Counted from the first letter of the stretch, positions 8,547-18,145 are shown. The stretch: DNA of 64,000 nt from Acidobacteriota bacterium (GCA_013289955.1 JABCYZ010000016.1:58796-122795); one strand, 5' to 3'. Made by a program: numbers and translations. Notes: generated by a model not told the origin, from the sequence alone.

Positions 8547-9056
8547 TCACGCGCTTGCCGCCGTTGCGCGTTCCCGATAATAATGCATCAAGTCCGTCAA
8601 AATCGGTTGCGCTCCAAGTTGCCGCAGCAAGGTCGTAATCTGCCCGCGATGGTAAGTCCCATGATTCACGACATGCTGCATCGATTGCCATAGCGGATTC
8701 CGGTACAGGCCAAATTTCAGGGTCTTGTATTCCATTACGCGATTCAAATCTTCCTCGGTCAGCCGGGCGACAAATGCCAGCAGCCGTGCTTCCTGCCCGG
8801 TCCACTTGGCGCGGAGACTCGCGACATCCGCGCATTCCGACACGTCCGGCAACGACGAAGGCGAGCGCCCCTGAAACCGCTCCAGCCAAATCCATTCGGC
8901 TCCGCAAATATGCGCGAGCGTATCGCGCACCGACCCGAAGCTCGAGCCAAGCGGTTGGACGAACTGCTCGCTCGTCAGATTCGCCGCCGCTCCGAGCGAC
9001 CGGTGATTCGCCCACGCATTGTAGTCGTACAGCGTGCGCATCTCTTCGGGCGTCAT
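8547..9056 (-). CDS. DinB-family putative metal-dependent protein
   Basis: A 169-residue four-helix-bundle protein of the DinB/YfiT-like superfamily. It starts MTPEEMRTLYDYNAWANHR, the typical DinB opening, and carries the three-histidine metal site: DTLAHICGAEW at about residue 48 and HVVNHGTYHRGQ at about residue 128. Members act as metal-dependent thiol transferases or have no known role. It sits between panB and panC on the same strand, but nothing in the sequence links it to pantothenate synthesis. Confidence 0.85.
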   Translation of the reverse strand: MTPEEMRTLYDYNAWANHRSLGAAANLTSEQFVQPLGSSFGSVRDTLAHICGAEWIWLERFQGRSPSSLPDVSECADVASLRAKWTGQEARLLAFVARLTEEDLNRVMEYKTLKFGLYRNPLWQSMQHVVNHGTYHRGQITTLLRQLGAQPILTDLMHYYRERATAASA

Positions 9057-9128
9057 TGTCCTTCTCCCTGGCCCTGCCGATCACGCTCAAGAGTTCATGG
9101 ATCGAGCTTGATTCTCATTTTCTGAAGA

Positions 9129-9161
9129 TTGTCATTCCGAGCGCAGCGGGGAATCTCTTTT
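9129..9161. repeat. Candidate dispersed short palindromic repeat (single copy here)
   Basis: The stretch around ATTCCGAGCGCAGCGGGGAAT in the panB-DinB gap has ATTCC/GGAAT arms. Similar CATTCCGAGCG...GGAATCT sequences recur between genes in many acidobacterial genomes, from general knowledge. I see no second copy in this window, so repetition is not shown here. Confidence 0.35.
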
Positions 9162-9170
9162 TTCCGCTTT

Positions 9171-10073
9171 CTACCAATCCCCGTCGCTATTGACCGGCGC
9201 TTCCTTCTCTTCCTTCGCGATCTGCGCGGCGTGATACGACTCGCCATCGGAAGGGAACGTCCCGCCGCGAACGTCCTCGCAATATTCGCGCGCCGCCTTC
9301 AGAATGATCTGCCCGACATTCGCATACTGCCGCGCAAATTTCGGCGTCTTCCCGAACGTGAGTCCCAGCAAATCGTGAATCACCAGAATCTGCCCGTCGC
9401 AATCCGGCCCTGCGCCGATCCCAATCGTCGGAATCCGCAGCTCGCGCGTAATCTGCGCCGCGAGTTCGCGCGGCACCGCTTCGAGCACCACCGCAAACGC
9501 TCCCGCCGCTTCCACCGCTCGCGCATCGCGCAACAACTGCTCGGCCGCGTCGACGGTCTTGCCTTGCACGCGAAACCCGCCCAGCGCATTCACCGATTGC
9601 GGCGTCAAGCCCACGTGCCCCATCACCGGAATTTCCGCTTCCGTCAGCCGCACGATCAATTCCAGCCGGCGCTCGCCGCCTTCCACTTTCACGGCTTCGG
9701 CGCCCGCATCTTTCACGAACCGCATCGCATTCCGCACCGACTCGGCCATGTCGCTGTGATAGCTCCCGTACGGCATGTCCGCCACGACCAGTGCCTGCCG
9801 CGTCCCGCGCCGCACCGCGCGTGTGTGATGCAGCATCTCTTCGATCGAAACGGGCAGCGTGCTGTCATACCCGAGCACCACCATCCCGACCGAATCACCG
9901 ACCAGCAACACGTCCACGCCGGCCTCGTCCAAAAGACGCGCCGAAGAGTAGTCGTACGCCGTCAAGCAGGTGATTTTCTGCGAAGTGAATAGGGAGCCCG
10001 CAGCCGAGGACTTCCGCCGCAGCAGATCGGGCACAGTGATCTTGCCATTGCCCGAGTTAGGAATAACGCTCAT
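9171..10073 (-). CDS. panB: 3-methyl-2-oxobutanoate hydroxymethyltransferase
   Basis: A 300-residue TIM-barrel enzyme that adds a hydroxymethyl group from 5,10-methylene-THF to alpha-ketoisovalerate, the first committed step to pantoate. Diagnostic motifs are TCLTAYDYSSARLLDEAG, VLLVGDSVGMVVLGY (Mg2+-binding Asp), LVVADMPYGSY, VKVEGGERR, PVMGHVGLTPQSVNALGG, AVVLEAVPREL and TIGIGAGPDCDGQILV. The N-terminus is about 25 residues longer than in E. coli PanB. It heads the panB-DinB-panC run; the 114 bases before DinB contain the repeat at 9129-9161. fhs at 21874 supplies a related one-carbon pool. Confidence 0.97.
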   Translation of the reverse strand: MSVIPNSGNGKITVPDLLRRKSSAAGSLFTSQKITCLTAYDYSSARLLDEAGVDVLLVGDSVGMVVLGYDSTLPVSIEEMLHHTRAVRRGTRQALVVADMPYGSYHSDMAESVRNAMRFVKDAGAEAVKVEGGERRLELIVRLTEAEIPVMGHVGLTPQSVNALGGFRVQGKTVDAAEQLLRDARAVEAAGAFAVVLEAVPRELAAQITRELRIPTIGIGAGPDCDGQILVIHDLLGLTFGKTPKFARQYANVGQIILKAAREYCEDVRGGTFPSDGESYHAAQIAKEEKEAPVNSDGDW

Positions 10074-10274
10074 GCCGGCCTCCGGTGCCGCTCCTTAACC
10101 TCAGGATACAGCCCTGTACCTTAGATTCACAGAGAATACCAAATTCCCCCGTCGCTGGCGAGATTTTAGCGAGATTGGACTCTGGGAGAGTTTCCGATTG
10201 CCGAACTCTCTCGAGAAACCATAAAACATGTCTGAAGCAGCGAGGCTCTACGGCACAGCGCACTCGTTCCCGAT

Positions 10275-12068
10275 CTAGAATCCGGACGGGCGTTCTTTTA
10301 CCACACCGAACGCTCGCTCCAGGGCGAGTCCCGCCTGGCCGACCGTTCCTTCCTCAAACAGCCTGCCGATCAGCGTCACGCCGTGCGGCACGCGGCGCGG
10401 CGGCGAAAATTTTGGAAGCGGCCTGCTTGGGTCCGGCGCCCAGTCCGTGCGCGCTTCGGTCACTTCGACAAATCCCGCGCGCATCGTTAGCGAAGGATGC
10501 CCTGTGAAATTTGTGATCGTCAGCATTTCATCGCGTAGCGAAGGCACCAGCAGCAGATCGACCTCTGAAAACACGCGCGCCATTTCATTTGCGACTTTTC
10601 GCCTCAGCCGGTCCGTCTGGACAAAATCCACCGCCGAGAGAAACCGCGACTGGCGAAAAATGTTGGGCCACGCGTCATACGTCTGCACTTTCAGCTGGTC
10701 GATCGAATGATTCAGGGTAATCTCTTCAAACGCCGCGGCGCCTTCTGCAAACAAAATCAGATTCAGCGAATCGTACGGCCAGTCTGGAAGGCTCACCTCC
10801 ACCGGAATCATACCGACCTTCTTCACCATTTCGAGCGCTGCGCGATCCACTTCGGTCGCGGGGTTTTCCTTCATCCACGCCGGAAAATAGCCGACGCGCA
10901 ATCCCTTCACACTGGCGCCCGCGTCAAAATCCAGACGGCTGTGCACGCTCGAAACATCCCCTGCGTCCGGGCCGGAAATCGCCTGCAGCACGAGCATGGC
11001 GTCCTCGACGCTCCGCGTCATCGGCCCCAATTTGTCGAGCGACCAGCACAGCGTCATTGCTCCTGTCCGCGCCACGCGTCCATACGTCGGCCGCAGTCCC
11101 GTCAAACCGCAGCGCATGCTTGGTCCGACAATGCTGCCTCCGGTCTCGCTCCCAATCGCAAACCCCACCAGTCCCGCTGCCGTCGCCGCACCTGGTCCCG
11201 CGCTCGATCCCGACGATCCTTCCTCGGGCAACCAGGGATTCATCGTCTGCCCTCCAAACCAAATGTCATTCAGGGCCAGCGCGCCCAAACTCAGCTTTGC
11301 GACCAGCACTGCGCCGGCATCGTGCAACCTCTTCACGACCACCGCATCTTTCAGGGGCACGCGATCGCGAAACGGTTCGGCGCCCCACGTGGTCGGAATC
11401 CCCGCCGTATCCAGCAAATCTTTCGCGCCCCACGGTATTCCATGCAGCGGCCCGCGATATTTCCCCGCCGCAATTTCCGCGTCCGCCTTCTTCGCCTGCG
11501 CGAGCGCCAGCTCCCGTGTCAGGGTAATCACGCACCGCAACGTCCCGTTAAACCGCTCCAGCCTCTCGAGATAAATCTGGGTTAGCCGCACGGAAGTGAT
11601 TTTCCGCGTCTCGATCCACTGAGAAAGTTTCCACACCGGCGCAAACGCGATGTCTTCGTCCCATCCCGGCAAGACCCCGGCATCGTTCGAGCCGCGCACA
11701 AATCGGTCGCGCTCCGGCGCGCGCGTCATCCCCGGCAAAATCGGATCCCAATGCGAATACGGCGCTACGCCGTCCTCGATCACAACTTTGTGGGGCCCGA
11801 CGCGCCGCTCGTACAGCGCGGCCATATTTCCTCGCCAGCTTTCTGCCGCCATCGCGCGGTCCGCGGGCGTCATCTCCGCCTGCACCACTTTCTCCGCCTC
11901 GAGAAATGTCCCCGCCGACACTTCCGGCCCGACGGCAGGCCCTGTCCCGAATGCCGGAGGAGTCCCCGCCGGCGGCTCGCCCGGTTTCTGCTGCTGCATC
12001 CCCGCGACCGCTGCTCCAACCAAACCTAGCGAAGCCTCCGCCAAAAAGTCCCGCCGCGTTTTCGTCAT
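10275..12068 (-). CDS. Tat-exported amidase-signature enzyme
   Basis: A 597-residue protein beginning MTKTRRDFLAEASLGLVGAA, a twin-arginine signal. The start at 12068 has a GGAGAG five bases upstream; the frame is open further upstream but that part is not protein-like. The amidase core has the catalytic Lys in GIPWGAKDLLDTAG and the cis-Ser/Ser pair in EEGSSGSSAGPGAATAAG, followed by GSETGGSIVGPSMRCG. This Ser-cisSer-Lys family includes GatA, but export and the unusual roughly 130-residue N-terminal region argue against GatA. The natural substrate is unknown, probably an extracytoplasmic amide. It is transcribed divergently from the GH3 gene. Confidence 0.88.
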   Translation of the reverse strand: MTKTRRDFLAEASLGLVGAAVAGMQQQKPGEPPAGTPPAFGTGPAVGPEVSAGTFLEAEKVVQAEMTPADRAMAAESWRGNMAALYERRVGPHKVVIEDGVAPYSHWDPILPGMTRAPERDRFVRGSNDAGVLPGWDEDIAFAPVWKLSQWIETRKITSVRLTQIYLERLERFNGTLRCVITLTRELALAQAKKADAEIAAGKYRGPLHGIPWGAKDLLDTAGIPTTWGAEPFRDRVPLKDAVVVKRLHDAGAVLVAKLSLGALALNDIWFGGQTMNPWLPEEGSSGSSAGPGAATAAGLVGFAIGSETGGSIVGPSMRCGLTGLRPTYGRVARTGAMTLCWSLDKLGPMTRSVEDAMLVLQAISGPDAGDVSSVHSRLDFDAGASVKGLRVGYFPAWMKENPATEVDRAALEMVKKVGMIPVEVSLPDWPYDSLNLILFAEGAAAFEEITLNHSIDQLKVQTYDAWPNIFRQSRFLSAVDFVQTDRLRRKVANEMARVFSEVDLLLVPSLRDEMLTITNFTGHPSLTMRAGFVEVTEARTDWAPDPSRPLPKFSPPRRVPHGVTLIGRLFEEGTVGQAGLALERAFGVVKERPSGF

Positions 12069-12144
12069 GTTCTCTCCGCCCCCGTAGTCTAGCGAGCGAT
12101 CGCCTGGAGCCTCGACGGTACCGATGTTCGCACAAGGCCCCTCT

Positions 12145-12166
12145 AAAATCGTTTTTCCGCGATTTT
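12145..12166. promoter_or_regulatory. Inverted repeat in the amidase/GH3 divergent intergenic region
   Basis: AAAATCG (12145-12151) and CGATTTT (12160-12166) form perfect 7-base arms around an 8-base spacer, between two divergent genes. It could be an operator or part of a promoter; no partner regulator is nearby. Confidence 0.3.
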
Positions 12167-12223
12167 CTTCTAGCATCTTTTCCGCACGCCCATTAGCATC
12201 ACGCCGTCTTCGAGGAGGCTATC

Positions 12224-14539
12224 GTGAAAACATACCAGCAATTCCGTCCCAACAAAAAAAATCTCGGAAGCGCGCTGCTCTTTTTCCTCGCGCTGGCCAC
12301 TGCTCCGCTAGCTCCTTCACAAACTCCCTCCTCCGCGGCTCCTCCCGACGAAGCGGCCCTGCACCAGCGAGCCGAAGCGCTGCTCGAGCAGATGACTCTC
12401 GAAGAGAAGCTCGGCCAGCTGAACCAGCTCTTTGCATTCGGCCCTCCAGGCTCTTTTGACGAGGCGGTATCCAGGGGCCAGCTCGGATCTCTCCTCTTTG
12501 TCACCGATCCTGCGCAGATCAACCACTACCAGCATCTCGCCGTTGAAAAATCCAGGCTGCACATTCCTCTCATCTTTGGCTTCGACGTTATTCATGGTTT
12601 CCGCACCATCTTCCCCGTGCCGATCGCCATGGCGGCTTCGTGGGATCCGTCCGCCGCAATAAAAGCGCAAACCATCGCCGCCAAAGAAGCTCGATCCGTC
12701 GGCATCGGCTGGGCCTTTGCCCCTATGCTCGATATCGCCCGCGATCCGCGCTGGGGCCGCATTGTGGAAGGCGCTGGCGAAGATCCGTATCTCGGCTCCG
12801 CCATGGCCGCGGCGCAAGTTCGCGGCTTTCAAGGTGACTATATCGGCGCGCCGGATCACATTCTCGCCTGCATGAAACACTTTGCCGGCTACGGGGCCGC
12901 CGTGGGCGGCCGCGATTACGACGAAGCCTACATTCCCGAAACGCTTTTGCAAAATGTTTATCTAAAGCCGTTTCACGCGGCGGTCAAAGCCGGCATCGGG
13001 TCGGCCATGAGCGCCTATCTCGATTTGAACGACGTTCCCGCCACGGGGAATCGCTGGCTGTTGCACGACGTGCTGCGCGACGACTGGAAGTTCACGGGCT
13101 TTGTCGTAAGCGACGCTAACTCCGTCAAAAGCTTGCAGAACCACGGTTACGCGAAAGACGTCTACGAATCGGCGCTCTATGCCTTCCAGGCCGGCGTCAA
13201 CATGGAAATGGCCATCGGTTTCACCGCATACTCGAAAAGCCTCGCGACAGCCGTTGAGCGGGGCCAGATCACAGCCCAGCAAATCGAAGAGGCCGTTCGT
13301 CCGATCCTCGAAATGAAAATGCGCCTCGGGCTTTTCGAGCATCCTTACGTCGACGAAGCTCGCGCCAAACAGGTCCTCGCGAGTCCCGAGCATCGCATCG
13401 CTTCCCGCCAGGTTGCAGAACGCACCGCCGTTCTGCTTCGCAATGAAGGCCGGCTTCTCCCGCTCAGGAAAGATGGCTACAAAAAAATCGCCGTCATCGG
13501 CCCACTCGCCGATTCGCAAGTCGACACGCTTGGCTCATGGGCTTTCCAATTCGACCTGCCCGAAACCGTCACTGTTTTCGCCGGAGTGAAAAATGCGCTC
13601 GGCACGCGCGCCGAAGTCAATTACGCCCAGGGGGTCCATGTCCAGCGCAAGTTTCCGTCCTTCTTCGACGAAATCATGCGCATTCCGCCGGAAATTCCGT
13701 GGACGGATGCTCAATCCAAAGACGAATTCTCTAGAGCTGTCCGACTCGCGAACTCGAGCGATGTCACTGTGCTCGTCCTTGGCGAGCAGCAAAAAATGAG
13801 CGGCGAAGCGGCTTCGCGCGATTCGCTCGATCTTCCCGGCGACGAGGAGCGGCTGCTCGAAGCCGTCGCGGCGGCCGGCAAGCCCGTCGTACTCGTTCTC
13901 TTCAACGGAAGACCGCTCGATATCAAATGGGCCTCCGTTAACATTCGCGCCATTCTCGATGTCTGGTATCCCGGAACGCAGGGCGGCAACGCCGTCGCCA
14001 ATCTTCTTTTTGGCGATGCCGTACCCGGCGGCAAGCTTCCCTTCACCTGGCCACGTGATTCAGGGCAAATTCCCATCTATCACGCGCACAACACCACGCA
14101 GGCTCCGGAAAATCAGGGCAGGCGTTATTGGGATGAGGAGAGCACCCCGCTCTATCCGTTTGGTTATGGGCTGAGCTATTCGAAGTTCGCGTTCTCGAAT
14201 CTCAAGCTGAGCCGGAGCGAGATCAAGCCTGGCGAGACCATAGACGTTTCCGTAGACATCGAGAATACCGGAGCGGCTACCGCCGATGAGGTCGCGCAGC
14301 TCTACATTCACCAGCAATACGGGAGCACGTCGCGGCCGGTGCGCGAATTGAAGGGCTTTGAGCGCGTGACTCTGGCGGCGCACGAAAAAAAGACCGTCCA
14401 TTTTTCCCTTGGAAATGACGAGTTGACGTACTGGAGCACGGCGACAAAATCCTGGGTGGAAGAGCCCGCGAAGTTCGATCTGTGGGCCGGCGCGGATTCC
14501 ACGGCGCAACTTCATGCGAACTTTCTGATCACGCAGTGA
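12224..14539 (+). CDS. bglX: Glycoside hydrolase family 3, BglX-type periplasmic beta-glucosidase
   Basis: A 771-residue protein. The GTG start follows GAGGAGG by six bases. A signal peptide covers residues 1-30 (ending near TAPLAPSQTPS). The GH3 N-terminal domain (about 45-370) has EKLGQLNQLF, the substrate loops IFGFDVIHGFRTIFPVPIAM and MKHFAGYGA, and the nucleophile Asp in GFVVSDANSVKSLQNHG. The GH3 C-terminal domain (about 400-650) and a fibronectin-III-like domain (about 680-755, GETIDVSVDIENTGAATADE) complete the BglX layout. It releases glucose from beta-linked oligosaccharides in the periplasm. It converges on the M28 peptidase, 35 bases away. Confidence 0.92.
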   Translation: MKTYQQFRPNKKNLGSALLFFLALATAPLAPSQTPSSAAPPDEAALHQRAEALLEQMTLEEKLGQLNQLFAFGPPGSFDEAVSRGQLGSLLFVTDPAQINHYQHLAVEKSRLHIPLIFGFDVIHGFRTIFPVPIAMAASWDPSAAIKAQTIAAKEARSVGIGWAFAPMLDIARDPRWGRIVEGAGEDPYLGSAMAAAQVRGFQGDYIGAPDHILACMKHFAGYGAAVGGRDYDEAYIPETLLQNVYLKPFHAAVKAGIGSAMSAYLDLNDVPATGNRWLLHDVLRDDWKFTGFVVSDANSVKSLQNHGYAKDVYESALYAFQAGVNMEMAIGFTAYSKSLATAVERGQITAQQIEEAVRPILEMKMRLGLFEHPYVDEARAKQVLASPEHRIASRQVAERTAVLLRNEGRLLPLRKDGYKKIAVIGPLADSQVDTLGSWAFQFDLPETVTVFAGVKNALGTRAEVNYAQGVHVQRKFPSFFDEIMRIPPEIPWTDAQSKDEFSRAVRLANSSDVTVLVLGEQQKMSGEAASRDSLDLPGDEERLLEAVAAAGKPVVLVLFNGRPLDIKWASVNIRAILDVWYPGTQGGNAVANLLFGDAVPGGKLPFTWPRDSGQIPIYHAHNTTQAPENQGRRYWDEESTPLYPFGYGLSYSKFAFSNLKLSRSEIKPGETIDVSVDIENTGAATADEVAQLYIHQQYGSTSRPVRELKGFERVTLAAHEKKTVHFSLGNDELTYWSTATKSWVEEPAKFDLWAGADSTAQLHANFLITQ

Positions 14540-14574
14540 CGGTGTCGTCTCGTTCGGGAATTTTGGTTCGCGCT

Positions 14575-16329
14575 CTAGTTCGCCGGCACGTGCCGCACCT
14601 GGGTCGCCAGCGATCCCGGTGTGGGCTCCGGCACCGGCTTCGGCATCTCCGCGTCTTTGAATCGCGGGACCATCTCGTCGGCCATCGCGAGAGCATAGAC
14701 GGCTGAAGCAATCTCGACGGCGCCCTCTCTTACATCCTCTTCATAAATACGTTCATAGGTGTCGAGATTGGTGTGGTGCGTGAACGAGCCGTAGTCAAAC
14801 GCGTCTTGCGCCAATCCGATCCCCGGCAAGCCTGCATTGTTGAACGAAGTGCTGTCTGTCCCGCCGGTTCTGCGGCTGTCGGAAGCGATCGCTCCCATGA
14901 ATCCCCAATCCGTGAAGGGAGTCATCGCCTCGCGAATCATGTCCGCCGCGCCGGCCGGTCCAAACACGCCAGCCCCACGCGGTTTCCCGGTTCCCGAATC
15001 GATATTGAAATACGCATCCAGTTTTGCGAACTCCGGCTTCTGGCTCTCAAAACTCCCGAAGTGCTGCTGCACGTAGGCAAGCGAACCGAGCAGCCCTTCT
15101 TCTTCGCCGCTCCAAAGCGCCACGCGAATCGTTCTCCGCGGCTTCACATGCAGTGCAGCCAAAATCCGCACGGCCTCGAGCATCATCGAAGAACCGATGC
15201 CGTTGTCCGTCGCGCCCGTGGCGTCGTGCCAGGAGTCATAGTGTCCGCCGAGCATCACGATTTCGTCTTTCTTATCCGTGCCGGGGATTTCTCCGATGGC
15301 GTTGTACGATGTCGTCCCCTCGGGATATTCCTTGTTCTGAATATTCACACGCAGCGTTACGGCCGCGCCGTCAGCCATAATCCGCGTGATTCGCCCGTAA
15401 TCCTCGTTGCGCATCACGAGCGTCGGCACGGCTCTGGTCCAGTCGTAAGTTCCGTTCTGCTGCGCGATGATAATTCCGTGGGCGCGTCCTGCATCATTCA
15501 CGCGCACCAGCGCTCCGTTATCCACCAGGAACTGATCCACCTGCCGCGAAACCTCCTGCCGCGTCAACTGGCCTTCGGGCAATTTGGGCTGCTCGGGAAA
15601 CCGGAACGGACTCGGATTCTTTGTATCGAATCGCGACTTCCATTCGTCTTCAGGCCGCCGCATCGGCGCGGGATTCATCTCCTCGGCTACTTCAACATGC
15701 CTTCCCACCAGGACAATCGCGCCTTGAACCTTGTCTTTTACCGAATTCAGGTACGCATCGAGTTCCGCCTGCGTAGGCTGTTTTGGCGAGGCCGGTTTTA
15801 CCGCTGCTGGCATCGGCGGCGCAGCCCACTTCGGTTCCGGCGGGGGCGTCGCCCCTCCGAAAAAATTAAATCCCGCTCCCGTTGGCGGGGCCATTCCCGG
15901 TGGATCGAGCAATACCACCTTCGCGGTGACTTCGCCGTTCGTGCTCGGCGTCCACGCCAGCGGTTTCACCATCAGTTGCCCGTGGAAGGGCGCAACGGCC
16001 TCCGCCACAAGCTCCATATTTTCCCAGCCCGGCACCGGGGTCGCCGCGCTCGGCGGCTGAAACGTCCAGGGTTCGAGATGCGCATTCGCCAATCCCCACC
16101 ACGTCATCGTCTTCACGGCCCAATCGTCGGCCGCCTTCAAATTCGGCGTCCCCGTCACGCGCGGCCCATACACATCCGCGATCTCATGGATGATCCACAT
16201 AATCTTCGAGTTGTTCGTTTCTTCGGCGCGGATCAGGGTGTACATCTCGGTAAGCCCCGGGGCCTCTGCCGTCATCGGCACCGCCGCCAGCAAAAGAAAA
16301 CACACCACACACGCCAACACTTTTCCCAC
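14575..16329 (-). CDS. Exported M28-family metallopeptidase with PA insert
   Basis: A 584-residue protein. The proposed start is GTG 16329, preceded by GGGGGA, giving VGKVLACVVCFLLLAAVP, a signal peptide; the open frame runs 65 codons further into IS-derived DNA and is not real there. Residues 110-330 look like a protease-associated domain with a Pro-rich insert. The M28 core has GGHYDSWHDATGATDNG (two zinc ligands), LWSGEEEGLLGS (Glu base and ligand) and SFTHHTNLDTYE (His ligand). These enzymes are zinc aminopeptidases or dipeptidases. It is likely extracytoplasmic. Confidence 0.88.
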   Translation of the reverse strand: MGKVLACVVCFLLLAAVPMTAEAPGLTEMYTLIRAEETNNSKIMWIIHEIADVYGPRVTGTPNLKAADDWAVKTMTWWGLANAHLEPWTFQPPSAATPVPGWENMELVAEAVAPFHGQLMVKPLAWTPSTNGEVTAKVVLLDPPGMAPPTGAGFNFFGGATPPPEPKWAAPPMPAAVKPASPKQPTQAELDAYLNSVKDKVQGAIVLVGRHVEVAEEMNPAPMRRPEDEWKSRFDTKNPSPFRFPEQPKLPEGQLTRQEVSRQVDQFLVDNGALVRVNDAGRAHGIIIAQQNGTYDWTRAVPTLVMRNEDYGRITRIMADGAAVTLRVNIQNKEYPEGTTSYNAIGEIPGTDKKDEIVMLGGHYDSWHDATGATDNGIGSSMMLEAVRILAALHVKPRRTIRVALWSGEEEGLLGSLAYVQQHFGSFESQKPEFAKLDAYFNIDSGTGKPRGAGVFGPAGAADMIREAMTPFTDWGFMGAIASDSRRTGGTDSTSFNNAGLPGIGLAQDAFDYGSFTHHTNLDTYERIYEEDVREGAVEIASAVYALAMADEMVPRFKDAEMPKPVPEPTPGSLATQVRHVPAN

Positions 16330-16352
16330 GATTCCCCCAATGTCTCCGAATA

Positions 16353-17134
16353 TCAAAGTCCCCAGATCTCGGTGCCCATGCTCAGCCAACCCGCCGCCGG
16401 CATCGACCGGTCGCCCGCCAATATACGCTCGCCCGCTTCCCCAGGCAATCCGTCCAGCAATTCGCTTTGCGCCCCGGATGAGGGAGAGAGCAGGGCTTGC
16501 CGCGTTGGGTCGGGATCGAGCCACCCGGTGAAATAGCCCAAGGTATCGTCACAGAACGGAGTTGCGATTCTGAGAGGGCGACGTGCCGAAGATCGTACCA
16601 GTGCCTCGACGGCAAGAAAACTCGATTCGCGGAAGATTTGGCCGATAAGCAGGGCCCAGAGCAGAGTCTGCGCCGGAATCTGGGGTTGTTGCCGACCGTC
16701 TCCAGGATCCTTGAGATACCGTTGGAGGCGGAGACGCCGAGTCACATAGTGGAGCAGATGACGTGGCATCGAACGGTTCATTTTTTCTTTTTCTCAGGTT
16801 TCTTGCGCTCCAGCATGAGCAGCTGTGCGTTGGCCGCCAACACTTCGCGGACGGCGTCTTGAAACTCCCGTCCCGATTGGACCCGGCGCCGGACTTCTTC
16901 AACCCAATCCTTGGGGATGTACTGCACCTTCTTTTTCCCCTGAACCATAAAGGTCAGTGACCAGACCGGATGGCCCCGATCATCGGCACAATGGCAGGTG
17001 GGCTTACCGCAGCGGAGATGCGAAAGGGAGAGCGAGCCAGGGAGGGCATCGGCGGGGATAGAGAAACGCCGCAGCAGCTGGAACTTGCGCTGCCGCAGTC
17101 GAGAAGCGAGCGGTCCATTGCTTCGACGAATCAT
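16353..17134 (-). pseudogene. Decayed two-gene insertion sequence: DUF6788 protein plus truncated transposase
   Basis: Two overlapping minus-strand frames. The first (17134-16778, 118 residues) has CGKPTCHCADDRGHPVW and a Lys-rich end, matching DUF6788 proteins that precede transposases in many environmental bacteria. The second (16781-16353, 142 residues) begins MNRSMPRHLLHYVTRRLRLQ and contains FCDDTLGYFTGWLDPDPTR, like the N-terminal part of a DDE transposase. After about residue 95 the resemblance stops and no DDE catalytic domain follows, so the transposase is truncated. The gap 17135-17332 is partly A/T-rich and may hold the outer end of the element. Confidence 0.65.
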
Positions 17135-17332
17135 CTTAATGTATAAATACCATTAGACATATCAAAAATCAAACCACTTCTGTGAATGCGAAAATAGGAG
17201 TCTACTGCTGAAGGGTGGCCGGAGGGGACAAAAGAGCGTTCTGACAGCGCTAAGTTGGGCTGGCCCTCGTCAACCTTCCGAAACGGCTGGCAATTCGCAG
17301 CGGCACGGCACCGCACCGGGTGTCCCGGCGGG

Positions 17333-18145
17333 CTAGTTGGCTGATTTAAGTTCAATGCTGACCAGATTTCGCACCCACCGCGCCGGGCGCTTGTCTTCTG
17401 TTACCACGAGCTTGAACGGACCTGACCTCGCATCGAGCGTCTCCCCATTCATCGTGTCCGCAACGATCACTTCGCCGATATGAAAGCTGGGGTCCAGTTC
17501 TGCGAGAGCGACGACCGCCTGGTAACCGTCCGAGCCTGAAGCCACCACGTAGCAGCTGAGAGCAGCGCCGCGCAGGTCTCGCCCTAACGGCGCTCCCATC
17601 TTTATAAGCAATTCCGAAACGCGCACTCCGGTATACGTTTCCTCCGCCTTCGCATGCTCATTGTGAACGGTAATTGTGGTCCGCGGGAGGGCTTTCAATT
17701 CCGACGGCTTCAGAAACATGTCCAGGTGATACGGATATGCCGAAACGCGCAAATCATCCTTCGAGGAAGCTGGTAACACCATGGGCGAGCCCGTCGCGCC
17801 CATCTCGAGCCGGACAGGAATGATCTGAACCTCTTTTGTCCCCTGCACCTCAATATGGGTCGCCACCGATTTGAACCCGGCAAAACTTATGAACAAAGCA
17901 TAACCGCCGGGCTTCAAATCAAGCATCAGTTGCCCCTCCTCGTCCGTCTCCATTTTCCCCGGCGCGGGATCAGGCGAGGGCACCAGCCGAATCGGCACAT
18001 GTCGAACCGCAGCACCCGCTGGATCCTTTACCTGGATGTTGATCGGTGTTCTCGCCGGCTGCTGCGCATGGAGGAGGCCCGAACCGGACAGGGAAACGAA
18101 CAGCGCAACGAATAGCAGAACGAGATCGCGTTTTTGTCGAATCAT
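17333..18145 (-). CDS. Exported CnaB-like / molybdopterin-oxidoreductase-fold protein
   Basis: A 270-residue protein starting MIRQKRDLVLLFVALFVSLS, a signal peptide ending near LLHAQQP. Residues 30-120 look like a carboxypeptidase-regulatory (CnaB-type) beta-sandwich (GGYALFISFAGFKSVATHIE). Residues 150-270 resemble the molybdopterin-dependent sulfite-oxidase-like fold (LKALPRTTITVHN, YTGVRVSELLIKMG, YVVASGSDGYQAVVAL, WVRNLVSIELK). The Cys in LSCYVVAS is not clearly the Mo ligand, so a binding rather than catalytic role is possible. Start 18145 avoids a long non-protein-like extension. No functional partner is adjacent. Confidence 0.65.
   Translation of the reverse strand: MIRQKRDLVLLFVALFVSLSGSGLLHAQQPARTPINIQVKDPAGAAVRHVPIRLVPSPDPAPGKMETDEEGQLMLDLKPGGYALFISFAGFKSVATHIEVQGTKEVQIIPVRLEMGATGSPMVLPASSKDDLRVSAYPYHLDMFLKPSELKALPRTTITVHNEHAKAEETYTGVRVSELLIKMGAPLGRDLRGAALSCYVVASGSDGYQAVVALAELDPSFHIGEVIVADTMNGETLDARSGPFKLVVTEDKRPARWVRNLVSIELKSAN

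Noticed and set aside
10275..12068. Amidase considered as GatA partner of gatB
   Set aside because: It has a Tat signal and a long N-terminal region, so it should be exported, unlike cytosolic GatA.
14773..16536. A 587-residue open frame on the plus strand
   Set aside because: It mirrors the M28 peptidase on the minus strand and is rich in His, Arg and Pro, as expected for a shadow frame in GC-rich DNA.
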